From Wenyingzhuangia fucanilytica (GTDB taxonomy: Bacteria; Bacteroidota; Bacteroidia; Flavobacteriales; Flavobacteriaceae): a stretch of DNA of 64,000 nt. The DNA lies in assembly GCF_001697185.1 (NCBI RefSeq), contig NZ_CP014224.1, positions 124,001 to 188,000 on the forward strand, in the 5' to 3' direction. How positions within the stretch are numbered: the first letter of the stretch is position 1; the number at the start of each line of letters is the position of its first letter. The position numbers and the translations under genes were made by a program. This document shows positions 36,298 through 44,815 of the stretch, one piece after another. The notes beneath the pieces were generated by a model that had not been told where the DNA came from, made no database searches, and saw only the letters and a list, made by a program, of their open reading frames with translations.

Positions 36298-38016
36298 TTA
36301 TTTGTTTTTATTTAATTCTTTTTTGAGTTCCTCCTCCGAGTATATAGGTGTAGAGCAATAAGTAGAAGTACAGCTAAACAGTACATTTTCTTTAAAGCTT
36401 CCAAATAGTTCTTGTTTTTCTTTTGGGAGTTGATGAATTTTCCCGCTATAAACCATACTGTAAAATGGCAACATACTTTGTAAAGCATGGTTAAATTCAT
36501 TTCCTTTTCCAGTATCTAAATACACATATTGTGTAGGTTCTTGTTTTAACTCATAGGCTAAAAGCAGTAAAGAGGCTTCTGAATAATAATCTTTAATCAA
36601 TGCCTTTGAGGTTAAAAACTGAAATGTTTTTTTAGCAATATTGATATAGTTGTTGTCTTTTGAGTAGTATCCATACCAGTTAAAAATTCTTGCTATACTG
36701 ATGTTTTCTTCCTTTAATGGTTGGGCTGTCAACCCATTGTTTCCGCTAAAACTTTTAAAAGCACCATTTTCTAATAAATAGTTCTTTTTAATTTGCATAC
36801 AAATTGATCTTAGCTCTTGTTTTGCTTTACTGTTGTTGATGTCATTTTTAACAAGGCTGATTAAAAAATTAGCCATAGCTATTTGATCTCTTAGACTTGT
36901 AATTTTGCTCTCTTCACTGCCATGTGCGTATAAACCAGATGTTTTCTTTCGCTTGTACAAAGCATTTTCTATGTTTTTAACTTTGTTTAAATACTTTTTG
37001 TTATGTGTAACATGGTACATTCTTAATAGGGCAGTACCCATAGCTGCATTGTTGTCTGTAAAAGTGTTTTGGTCAACTTTTGGAATTCCTAACTTTCTTC
37101 TTTCTATATTGTTTAGCTTAAAATAATCAGCAGCATGTTTACCTTGAATTAAATCTGCGTCTTGTGCGTTACTATACAGTCCGTTTTTATGGATTAAAAA
37201 TTCATCAATATATTTAATGATGTTTTGAGCATATACTAAAGAATTTTCATCTCTGTTATATTGGTAATTCAGTAAAAAAATATTTAAATACCTAGCCTGT
37301 ATTTTTAATAATTTTTCAAAATGTAGATGTTCCCAATCTCCATGAGTTGAATATTGATAAACACCACCCCAAACAGGGTCGCTTAGTTTTTTAGCTCCTT
37401 TAATACTATTGTAAATCCATGTTTTTATATTAGGATGTTTGCTGTTAAATAGTGCTTTTTCAAAAGTGGCGTATTCAATATATTTTTGAGCTTGATTAAA
37501 TCCTCCTTGTTTAAAATCTAAAGAGTTGATAAAGTTATTCTCTAAGGTGGATATTAGAGTGTTGTTGTTTTGATTGTTATTGATGACTTTAGTAAAATCA
37601 ACAGGGTTTTCTTCTGGACTTGGGTCTTTAACAATGGCTTTTAATAGTTTTAGAAAATTATCAGGAGCTATAAACCCAGCTCTTTTTACAATATCAATTC
37701 CATCTGCATTAATAAAAATAGTAGCAGGCCAACCGTAATCCTTATACCTGTTAGACAATTCAGGGTTTGCATCTTGATCTGCTTTTACACTAATAAAATG
37801 TTGATTTAAAAAACTGATGACTTTGTTGTTTTCATAAGTTTCATCATCCATTACATGGCACCAATGACACCAGTTAGCAGCCAGATTTAAAAGAATAATT
37901 TTATTTTCTTTTTTGGCTTGTTCAAAGGTTTTGGCAGATAACTCTTGCCAGTCAATTGCATTGGCAAAAGAAAAGCTATGAATTAAGATGATAAGAATAC
38001 TGCAAAAACGTTTCAT
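36298..38016 (-). CDS. Secreted DUF255/YyaL-like thioredoxin-fold protein
   Basis: 572 residues with a signal peptide ending near residue 20 (FANA). The N-terminal DUF255 thioredoxin-like domain has WCHWCHVM with Cys50 and Cys53, the signature of the YyaL/SPATA20 family. The rest is the family's alpha-helical glycosidase-like domain, and the C-terminal CTSTYC pair (Cys549, Cys554) matches the usual CxNxxC-type tail. It is shorter than typical members (about 680 residues) and is exported, which is unusual. It is 22 bases upstream of the Cys-repeat precursor, so the unit reads DUF255, precursor, DUF692, DUF2063. A redox or metal-handling role for the precursor is inference. Confidence 0.85.
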   Translation of the reverse strand: MKRFCSILIILIHSFSFANAIDWQELSAKTFEQAKKENKIILLNLAANWCHWCHVMDDETYENNKVISFLNQHFISVKADQDANPELSNRYKDYGWPATIFINADGIDIVKRAGFIAPDNFLKLLKAIVKDPSPEENPVDFTKVINNNQNNNTLISTLENNFINSLDFKQGGFNQAQKYIEYATFEKALFNSKHPNIKTWIYNSIKGAKKLSDPVWGGVYQYSTHGDWEHLHFEKLLKIQARYLNIFLLNYQYNRDENSLVYAQNIIKYIDEFLIHKNGLYSNAQDADLIQGKHAADYFKLNNIERRKLGIPKVDQNTFTDNNAAMGTALLRMYHVTHNKKYLNKVKNIENALYKRKKTSGLYAHGSEESKITSLRDQIAMANFLISLVKNDINNSKAKQELRSICMQIKKNYLLENGAFKSFSGNNGLTAQPLKEENISIARIFNWYGYYSKDNNYINIAKKTFQFLTSKALIKDYYSEASLLLLAYELKQEPTQYVYLDTGKGNEFNHALQSMLPFYSMVYSGKIHQLPKEKQELFGSFKENVLFSCTSTYCSTPIYSEEELKKELNKNK

Positions 38017-38140
38017 GTGAATGTTATTTGCAATATCTACGAGAAAGAAATCTAAACGGTTTTATTTTTTTTCAAAAAAAAATAAATTTTGGGAGAAAGA
38101 GAGGGGAGTATTGGGTAAAGCGTTAATGGTAGTGGATAAA

Positions 38141-39001
38141 TTATTGATTCTTTTTACTTAGAATCCACATTAATATTCCTCCTGTAATATACATCCAAAT
38201 AGAATAAGCAGCTGTAGGTATGGCCATTTCAATATTGTTTAACATAGAAGTTGAAATAACAATGGCTAAAGTTGCATTTTGTATACCTCCGTCTACCCCA
38301 ATAGCTATGGCATCAGAAAAATGAAGTTTAAAAATTTTGGCTAATAAAAATCCAGATGCAATAATGCTAAGGTTTAATAGTAAAGTTACCCATCCTACTC
38401 TTTGAATCGCATCTCCTATAGTACTGTAGTTTGTGGCAATAATTCCGGTTAAAATCAAAATAAAAATAATTGTAGAGGCAGTTCTCATAGGTTTTATCAT
38501 ACGAGATGAAACCTTTGGATGATATTTTTTTATCATCATTCCTATTGTGATTGGAAGAACGGTAATAGCCATAATTTGCATTACGGTTTCGGCAAATGGT
38601 AGTTCTATTTTAATGTTAGAGTAAGTGTTAAAATAACTTAGCGCATAGGAAATAGTAACTTGTGTAGAGATAATACTGATAAAACTGATAACAGCAGTTA
38701 AAGTAACAGATAGGGCTAAGTTTCCATTACAAATTTGGGTGATGATATTACTTGTAGGACCTCCAGGGCAGGAAGCTAAGATAATTAAACCTACAGCCAT
38801 GGTGGTATCTAGTTTAAAAAAAATGGCTAGACCAAAAGCAATTAGTGGCAGTATAATGGTTTGATTGATAATTCCTAAAATAGCGGCTTTGGGCTGTCTA
38901 AAGATTCTTGAAAAATCACGAATGGTAAGTGACATCCCCATCCCAAGCATAATGATGGCTAAAGAACAAGGTAAAAATAAATCTAGCAGTATGTCAGACA
39001 T
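38141..39001 (-). CDS. Bile acid:sodium symporter-family transporter
   Basis: Polytopic membrane protein of the BASS family, about 286 residues with nine or ten membrane segments. Conserved segments are LGMGMSLTIRDF near the N-terminus, ASCPGGPTSNIITQ (the sodium-site crossover region) and GGIQNATLAIV. I choose the start at 39001 (MSDILLDLFLPCSLAIIMLG); an ATG at 39037 would add 12 residues. Bacterial members carry various organic anions, so no substrate is claimed. Confidence 0.85.
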   Translation of the reverse strand: MSDILLDLFLPCSLAIIMLGMGMSLTIRDFSRIFRQPKAAILGIINQTIILPLIAFGLAIFFKLDTTMAVGLIILASCPGGPTSNIITQICNGNLALSVTLTAVISFISIISTQVTISYALSYFNTYSNIKIELPFAETVMQIMAITVLPITIGMMIKKYHPKVSSRMIKPMRTASTIIFILILTGIIATNYSTIGDAIQRVGWVTLLLNLSIIASGFLLAKIFKLHFSDAIAIGVDGGIQNATLAIVISTSMLNNIEMAIPTAAYSIWMYITGGILMWILSKKNQ

Positions 39002-39064
39002 GAATATGGAATGGATAATATTATTGACGCATAACAAATATAGAGAATAAGTTATGAATAAAAA

Positions 39065-39087
39065 CGCCTAAACAATATGTTTAGGCG
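39065..39087 (-). terminator. Terminator of the DoxX-like gene
   Basis: A 9-bp perfect stem (39065-39073 with 39079-39087), 5-base loop, followed by TTTTT on the minus strand, 22 bases after the gene's stop. Confidence 0.8.
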
Positions 39088-39108
39088 CTTTGTGGTTTTG
39101 TTTAGTTT

Positions 39109-39486
39109 TTATTTAAGTAAGGGTGTGTATTTGTCTTTATTTTCTATCATCACCCAAGCAAGAATTGCGCTTAAAACAAATGGCATAATTAATTCATCTG
39201 GTTCGGTAACAATATGAAAAAGTACAATCCCTACCATTACAGGTAAAATAATAATAGCTCCCAAGGCTCTTGTTTTGTTAAAAATAAATAGAACTCCTCC
39301 AACAATTTCCGCCACAGCTACTAAAGGCATCAACCATTTAAGACTCATCATTGCTGTCATAGCATCTAATAATTCTTGAGGCATTTCTTCGGGCATGGGC
39401 ATGTAGTTAAAAAACTTATTGAGTCCAGCATTTATAAACATTAGCCCAAATAATAGGCTCACTACAAAAAGAATTTTGTTTTTCAT
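39109..39486 (-). CDS. DoxX-like small membrane protein
   Basis: 125 residues with four hydrophobic segments. The N-terminus FGLMFINAGLNKFFNYMP and the middle VAVAEIVGGVLFIFNKTRALGAIIILPVM match the DoxX/DoxD-like family. DoxX proteins are common companions of MNIO operons, but here a BASS transporter gene and a terminator separate it from that cluster, so any link is loose. The function is unknown. Confidence 0.82.
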   Translation of the reverse strand: MKNKILFVVSLLFGLMFINAGLNKFFNYMPMPEEMPQELLDAMTAMMSLKWLMPLVAVAEIVGGVLFIFNKTRALGAIIILPVMVGIVLFHIVTEPDELIMPFVLSAILAWVMIENKDKYTPLLK

Positions 39487-39539
39487 TGTTTTTTAGATTT
39501 TGGTTTAGTGTTCTAAATTTAGTGAAAAAACTTTATTTT

Positions 39540-41066
39540 TTATTTTTTCTTCAATTCGTATAAATCTTTTCTTCTGTCTTTTAAGTTTCTTACACTACCA
39601 TGTTGGTTTAATTCTTTTAACAAACTTAAATCTACATCAGCAATTAAAATCATTTCGGTATTTGGGGTGGCTTCTGCTTTAATTCCGTTGGTAGGAAAGG
39701 CAAAATCACAAGGAGTAAATACCATAGATTGTGCGTACTGAATATCCATGTTTTCTACTTTTGGTAAGTTACCCACACTACCGGCTATGGCAACATAACA
39801 TTCGTTTTCTATAGCTCTTGCTTGTGCACAATACCTAACTCTAGAATATCCATTTTGAGTATCGGTTAAAAAAGGAACAAATAAAATATCCATACCATCA
39901 TCGGCTAGTAGTCTACTTAGTTCTGGAAATTCAGAATCGTAACAAATTAAAATTCCAATTTTTCCACAATCGGTATCAAAAGTTTTTACTTCAGTTCCTC
40001 CTTGCATTCCCCATACTTTTTCTTCATCTGGTGTAACGTGAATTTTTTCATATCGTTCTACAGATCCATCTCTTTTACATAAATATCCTACGTTATAAAG
40101 TTTGCTCCCTTTCATTTCGGGCATACTTCCGGCAATAATATTAATGTTGTAAGAAATAGATAGTTCTGAAAATTTTTGAACAATATCCTGTGTGTGTTTG
40201 GCTAGTTCTCTAATAGCTTCGGACACAGGTAGGTGATTGTTTTCTGCCATCAAAGGAGCGTTAAAAAACTCTGGAAACAAAGCAAAATCAGATCTGTACC
40301 CAGATACAGCATCAACAAAAAACTCTGCCTGTTGTAATACATCATCTAAGTTTTTATAGGGTCTCATTTGCCATTGTACCAATCCTAAACGAACAATTTC
40401 TTTTGTTTGAGCTGCTACTTTAGTAGGCTTTTGATAGTAAATATTATCCCAACGCATTAAAACCGCAAAATCATTAGAAGCAGTATCTCCTTCTAAATAA
40501 CCAGTCATAATTTTAGTAGGGTGGAAATCGTTAGAAATCTGAAAGTTTAAAACGGGATCATTAATTTCTTTACGTTTAACTTTTTCTATATAAGTCTTGG
40601 GTTTTATCCTGTGGGCGTGTTTGTGGTAATTAGGAATTCTTCCTCCAAAAACAATTCCCTTTAAGTTTAGGTTTTCGCACAATTCTTTTCGGTAATCATA
40701 CAAACGTCTACCTAGTCTTAAACCTCTAAACTCAGGTTTTATAAATACATCAATTCCGTACAACATATCTCCCTCGTTGCTGTGGGAGTTAAAAGTGTAG
40801 TTGGCTGTAATTTCTTCGTAAGTGTGATTGTCAGAAAATTCATCGTAATTTACAATAATAGAAAGGGCGCAACCGGCCAATTGTCCGTTTACTTTAATTA
40901 CAATTTGTCCTTCCTTAAATTTATCTATCAAAGATTGTATTTGATATTTTTCCCAATAAGAATCGTCTAGAGCTTTGTAGGCAACCATCATAGCTTCTTT
41001 TAACTCTTGATAGTCGTTTATATCTAGATATTTTAATTCAATATTGTCTATTTCCTCAATATTCAT
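39540..41066 (-). CDS. Bifunctional GNAT acetyltransferase-nitrilase fusion protein
   Basis: 508 residues with two domains. Residues about 10-200 are a GNAT N-acetyltransferase (VFIKPEFRGLRLGRRLYDYR is the acetyl-CoA loop). Residues about 225-500 are a carbon-nitrogen hydrolase with the catalytic triad in FALFPEFF (Glu), YEKIHVTPDEEKVWG (Lys) and LICYDSEFPE (Cys). This fusion is known in Bacteroidota and Proteobacteria. The substrate is unknown to me. The gene is on its own, between the DoxX-like gene and the divergent rpoN. Confidence 0.9.
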   Translation of the reverse strand: MNIEEIDNIELKYLDINDYQELKEAMMVAYKALDDSYWEKYQIQSLIDKFKEGQIVIKVNGQLAGCALSIIVNYDEFSDNHTYEEITANYTFNSHSNEGDMLYGIDVFIKPEFRGLRLGRRLYDYRKELCENLNLKGIVFGGRIPNYHKHAHRIKPKTYIEKVKRKEINDPVLNFQISNDFHPTKIMTGYLEGDTASNDFAVLMRWDNIYYQKPTKVAAQTKEIVRLGLVQWQMRPYKNLDDVLQQAEFFVDAVSGYRSDFALFPEFFNAPLMAENNHLPVSEAIRELAKHTQDIVQKFSELSISYNINIIAGSMPEMKGSKLYNVGYLCKRDGSVERYEKIHVTPDEEKVWGMQGGTEVKTFDTDCGKIGILICYDSEFPELSRLLADDGMDILFVPFLTDTQNGYSRVRYCAQARAIENECYVAIAGSVGNLPKVENMDIQYAQSMVFTPCDFAFPTNGIKAEATPNTEMILIADVDLSLLKELNQHGSVRNLKDRRKDLYELKKK

Positions 41067-41178
41067 AAAGTGTTATATTACTTTGTTGTTATAGTTAAAT
41101 ATAGTCATTTAGCCTTTGTGTAACAATATTTTTAATTTCTTAAACAATGTTAAAAAACACGTTTTAAAAGTTTGGTAT

Positions 41179-41186
41179 TAATTTTG
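41179..41186 (+). promoter_or_regulatory. Promoter -7 element of rpoN
   Basis: TAATTTTG, a full TAnnTTTG match, lies 75 bases before the rpoN ATG at 41261. I see no clear -33 TTTG at the right distance. Confidence 0.35.
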
Positions 41187-41260
41187 ATAAGGCATTCGCT
41201 TGTTTCTAATAAATACTTTATTATCTTAGAGAAATAGTTCTGTAGAACCCAACCAATATT

Positions 41261-42715
41261 ATGTTAAAACAAAGCTTAAATTTAAAATTATCTCAAAAAT
41301 TATCTCCTCAGCAAATTCAGTTGATGAAGATGATTCAGCTACCTACCCAAGCTTTTGAACAGAGGTTGAAACAAGAAATTGAAGAAAATCCTGCGTTAGA
41401 GTCTGGGAAGGAACAAGAGGAAACGTACGAAGATAACTACGATGATTACGCAGATGAAGGAAATGAGTCTATTGCGGCTGATGACATCAATATTGATGAG
41501 TATTTAAGTGATGATGATATTCCTAGTTACAAGCTACAAGCAAACAATTATTCTGCCGATGACGAAGATAGAGAAGTGCCTTATGCGGGTGGTTTAAGTT
41601 TTCATCAATCCTTAATCAATCAACTAAATACATTTAGTTTAAGTGATGAAGAATATTTAATTGCCGAATTTTTGGTAGGGAGTATTAATGATAATGGATA
41701 CTTAAGACGAGATACGATTGATATTGTTGATGATTTGGCATTTACCCAAAATATTTTTGTTGATGAAAATAAAGTTGATGACATCTTGTATGATGTGGTT
41801 CAGAAATTAGAGCCAACAGGAGTGGGAGCAAGGGATTTAAAAGAATGTTTAGTTATTCAGTTAGAAGCCAAAAATCAAACAAGATCGGTTGAGTTGGCTG
41901 CTAAAATGCTAGACACTGCTTTTGATGCTTTTGTAAAAAAACATTACGATAAGTTATTAGCTAAATTTGATATTACAGAAGAGGAATTAAAATTAGCAAT
42001 TAAAGAGGTTGAAAAATTAAATCCAAAGCCAGGAGGAGCTATAGTTGGGAATTCTAAAATAGCAGAACAAGTTGTGCCAGACTTTACCATAAGAATTAAT
42101 GATGGTGAGTTAGAGTTGTTGTTAAACTCAAGAAATGCACCTGAATTACACGTTTCTAGAGAGTATAATAACATGTTAAAAGGTTATCAAGAGGCAAAAG
42201 TAAAAACCAAATCGCAAAAGGATGCTGTGCAGTTTATTAAGCAAAAATTAGATTCTGCAAAATGGTTTATAGATGCTATTAAACAGCGTCAACAAACTTT
42301 AATGGTAACCATGAGTACCATTATGGAAATGCAACAAGAATATTTGCTGTCTGGAGATGAAAGCAAACTAAAGCCAATGATTTTAAAAGATGTGGCAGAG
42401 AAAATAGACATGGACATCTCCACTGTTTCAAGGGTTGCTAATAGTAAATATTGTTCAACACCATACGGAACTAAATTGGTAAAAGAATTTTTCTCAGAGT
42501 CGATGAAAAACGATCAAGGGGAAGATATTTCTACTAGAGAAATTAAAAGTATTTTAAAAACGGTTATTGAAGATGAGGATAAAAAGAAACCGTTAACCGA
42601 TGATAAGTTATCAGCACATTTAAAAGAAAAAGGGTATTTAATTGCTCGTAGAACAGTAGCAAAGTATAGAGAACAGCTGGATATTCCTGTTGCGAGATTA
42701 AGAAAGGAAATATAA
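41261..42715 (+). CDS. rpoN: RNA polymerase sigma-54 factor
   Basis: Alternative sigma factor needing AAA+ activators. 484 residues. The Gln-rich region I is LKLSQKLSPQQIQLMKMIQL, followed by an acidic region II (about residues 45-100), the core-binding region, the HTH domain and the RpoN box ARRTVAKYRE near residue 465. Targets are not visible in the window. It is 3 bases upstream of a membrane protein gene and probably co-transcribed with it. Confidence 0.95.
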   Translation: MLKQSLNLKLSQKLSPQQIQLMKMIQLPTQAFEQRLKQEIEENPALESGKEQEETYEDNYDDYADEGNESIAADDINIDEYLSDDDIPSYKLQANNYSADDEDREVPYAGGLSFHQSLINQLNTFSLSDEEYLIAEFLVGSINDNGYLRRDTIDIVDDLAFTQNIFVDENKVDDILYDVVQKLEPTGVGARDLKECLVIQLEAKNQTRSVELAAKMLDTAFDAFVKKHYDKLLAKFDITEEELKLAIKEVEKLNPKPGGAIVGNSKIAEQVVPDFTIRINDGELELLLNSRNAPELHVSREYNNMLKGYQEAKVKTKSQKDAVQFIKQKLDSAKWFIDAIKQRQQTLMVTMSTIMEMQQEYLLSGDESKLKPMILKDVAEKIDMDISTVSRVANSKYCSTPYGTKLVKEFFSESMKNDQGEDISTREIKSILKTVIEDEDKKKPLTDDKLSAHLKEKGYLIARRTVAKYREQLDIPVARLRKEI

Positions 42716-42718
42716 AGT

Positions 42719-43318
42719 ATGGACAAAATATACAAGGCTTTATCTGTAATATTACACCCTATTTTTTTGCCCATGTTTGGTACGTGGGTTTACTTAAATG
42801 TATTGCCTTTGCCCATATCTAAAATGCAGATATATTTAATCTTTTTCATTGTAACTGGAGCTACATTTTTGGTGCCTTTGTTAACCATATTTTTATTAAG
42901 ATTTATGGGTTACATTAAAAGTGTTCAAGTAACTACTGCACATGAAAGAAAATTACCAGTGGCTTTAATGATTGTTAATTATGTGTTCTTAGCACAAATG
43001 CTAGGACGTATTTGGCAATTAAGAGAGCTAACTATTTTAGCTTATGCTACGGCATTAGGATTAATAGTCACTATTTTTTTGTTGTATAAAAAAATAAAGG
43101 TGAGTTTGCATATGCTAGGGATGGCAGGCTTGTTAGGTTTTACCATTGTATACGGATCTGTATACGATTATCCTGTTCTTGTTATTGCTTTATTGTTTAT
43201 ATTAACCGGTTTGTTAGCAACGGTAAGGTTAAAATTAAAAGCGCATAATTTTAAAGAAATTATACTTGGAACTGCTTTGGGCTTGTTATTGCCTATTTTA
43301 ATCAGTTTTGTGTTATAA
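42719..43318 (+). CDS. Integral membrane protein, possibly degenerate PAP2-like
   Basis: 199 residues with about six membrane segments. The order SLHMLGMAG then ATVRLKLKAHNFKEI near the C-terminus resembles the PSGH and SRxxxxxHxxxD motifs of PAP2 phosphatases with key residues changed (Glu in place of the last Asp, no PSGH). It may be an inactive PAP2 relative or an unrelated membrane protein. It follows rpoN after 3 bases and overlaps the convergent beta-barrel gene by 6 bases. Confidence 0.75.
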   Translation: MDKIYKALSVILHPIFLPMFGTWVYLNVLPLPISKMQIYLIFFIVTGATFLVPLLTIFLLRFMGYIKSVQVTTAHERKLPVALMIVNYVFLAQMLGRIWQLRELTILAYATALGLIVTIFLLYKKIKVSLHMLGMAGLLGFTIVYGSVYDYPVLVIALLFILTGLLATVRLKLKAHNFKEIILGTALGLLLPILISFVL

Positions 43319-44005
43319 GATGTAAAACATTACACCAACTTTTAGTTGATTAAAGCTTAGTTTTTCTCCAGTTTCGGTTCTTACACTGTCTTTAAACGGA
43401 GGATTTAAGTAATATTTTACGTGAAAATTCCAAGTACCAAAACCAATAGAAGTATACAAAGTAAAGTTTGTGCTGTTAAATGCAGATAGGTTTGTAAATT
43501 TTGTTGTGTTTCCACTATTATCATCAAAACTAGCACTGTTACTTAGGTTGTAAACAAAAGAGGCACCAGAATATATTCGCCAGAAACTATCGTTGGTAGG
43601 TGTTGAGGTTCTCCATCGGTATTCTATTGGAAACTCAAGGTTGTGTGAGCTATAATCATACCTGCTGTAGTTGTTGTTAATGTTGTAGACCAAATCATCA
43701 CCATTTTTAGTAATGGCAATATTGGGTCTTAAAACATCAAAGTTGTAACCTATACCTATTCCTAAAGCTTTGTTTCTAGCTCGGTTTAAAGGAATATCTT
43801 TTATAAATCCTGTTTCAATACTAAAAGGGACTCCTGTGTTTTCAATGCCGTTTTTTGTGCCTAAAAGAAAGTTGTATTGAATTCCTAAATAAAATTGATC
43901 TTCAAGATAATGGTCATCTATATAAATTTCAACCTCATCATCTTCTTGTTGCGCAAAAAGAGAGCAAGAAAGCATGAGTAATAAAATGACGCTTTTGAAA
44001 TTCAT
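43313..44005 (-). CDS. Outer-membrane beta-barrel protein (PorT-like)
   Basis: 230 residues with a signal peptide ending at SLFAQ (residue 19) and a series of amphipathic beta strands ending in an aromatic/hydrophobic C-terminus (VGVMFYIL). The general pattern is that of the PorT/outer-membrane beta-barrel families common in Bacteroidota. I cannot assign it to type IX secretion. It shares 6 bases with the convergent gene and starts exactly where rsmG ends. Confidence 0.75.
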   Translation of the reverse strand: MNFKSVILLLMLSCSLFAQQEDDEVEIYIDDHYLEDQFYLGIQYNFLLGTKNGIENTGVPFSIETGFIKDIPLNRARNKALGIGIGYNFDVLRPNIAITKNGDDLVYNINNNYSRYDYSSHNLEFPIEYRWRTSTPTNDSFWRIYSGASFVYNLSNSASFDDNSGNTTKFTNLSAFNSTNFTLYTSIGFGTWNFHVKYYLNPPFKDSVRTETGEKLSFNQLKVGVMFYIL

Positions 44006-44650
44006 TTATTTACCTGGTTTAAATTTTAATGGCAGGTGTACTACTTTTTTGGTTTCAAAAAATGCTTCTTCAAAATAATTTGGTAAATCATATAAAGTAC
44101 AGCTAGGAAAATCTTTTAACTCTTCGGTTAAATCACCTCCTTTTAAATATAAGATACCATTTTTTAATGGATGATTGCTTTTTTTAGCACATTTGGTTTT
44201 TACCCATTTTACAAAATCTGGCATGGCAGTAACGGCTCTACTTACTATAAAGTCAAATTCACCTTTTACTTTTTCTGCTCTCATGTGCTCAGCTTTTAAA
44301 TTGCTTAAACCAATTCCTTGAGCAACACCATTAACAACCTTTATTTTTTTTCCGATAGAATCTACTAATAAAAATTCAGTTTGAGGAAATAAAATGGCTA
44401 ATGGAATTCCAGGAAATCCTCCACCAGTACCCACATCTAAAATTTTAGAACCTGGGTTAAAAGTTTGGACTTTAGCAATTCCTAAAGAATGTAAAATATG
44501 TCTGATATATAGCTCATCTATATCTTTTCTAGAAATAACATTTATTTGAGCATTCCACTCTTTATAAAGGTTTTCTAGTTGTGTAAATTGAGCTATTTGC
44601 GTTTCCGTTAAATCCGGAAAGTATTTTAAAATTATGTCTACTGTTATCAT
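44006..44650 (-). CDS. rsmG: 16S rRNA (guanine527-N7)-methyltransferase
   Basis: Methylates G527 of 16S rRNA. 214 residues with the SAM motif DVGTGGGFPGIPLAI, the RxxEK-like region and the family's VSRAVTAMPDFVKWV segment. A minus-strand -7 match TACTTTTG at 44658-44665 lies 8 bases before the start codon. The beta-barrel gene downstream begins in the next base, so the two are probably one transcript. Confidence 0.95.
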   Translation of the reverse strand: MITVDIILKYFPDLTETQIAQFTQLENLYKEWNAQINVISRKDIDELYIRHILHSLGIAKVQTFNPGSKILDVGTGGGFPGIPLAILFPQTEFLLVDSIGKKIKVVNGVAQGIGLSNLKAEHMRAEKVKGEFDFIVSRAVTAMPDFVKWVKTKCAKKSNHPLKNGILYLKGGDLTEELKDFPSCTLYDLPNYFEEAFFETKKVVHLPLKFKPGK

Positions 44651-44759
44651 CGTAGTGCAAAAGTAATTGATTTCCTGTGAAAATAAATAGGAAACCTTTG
44701 GTTAAATGTTCTTTACATTTATATAAAATACGTTTAAATCTTAAATTTCTTATTGCCGA

Positions 44760-44794
44760 TTTGAAATAAAGTGAGTAAAAATTAGTTACTTTTG
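44760..44794 (+). promoter_or_regulatory. Promoter of the fatty-acid desaturase gene
   Basis: TTTG at 44760-44763, a 23-base spacer and TACTTTTG at 44787-44794, 22 bases before the ATG at 44816. It matches the Bacteroidota consensus at the long end of the spacing range. Confidence 0.55.
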
Positions 44795-44815
44795 TAGGCT
44801 GAATATTAATAACAA

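Noticed and set aside
39109-39486. DoxX-like gene as a member of the RiPP operon
   Set aside because: A terminator and a BASS transporter gene lie between it and the cluster, so co-transcription is unlikely even though DoxX genes accompany some MNIO operons.
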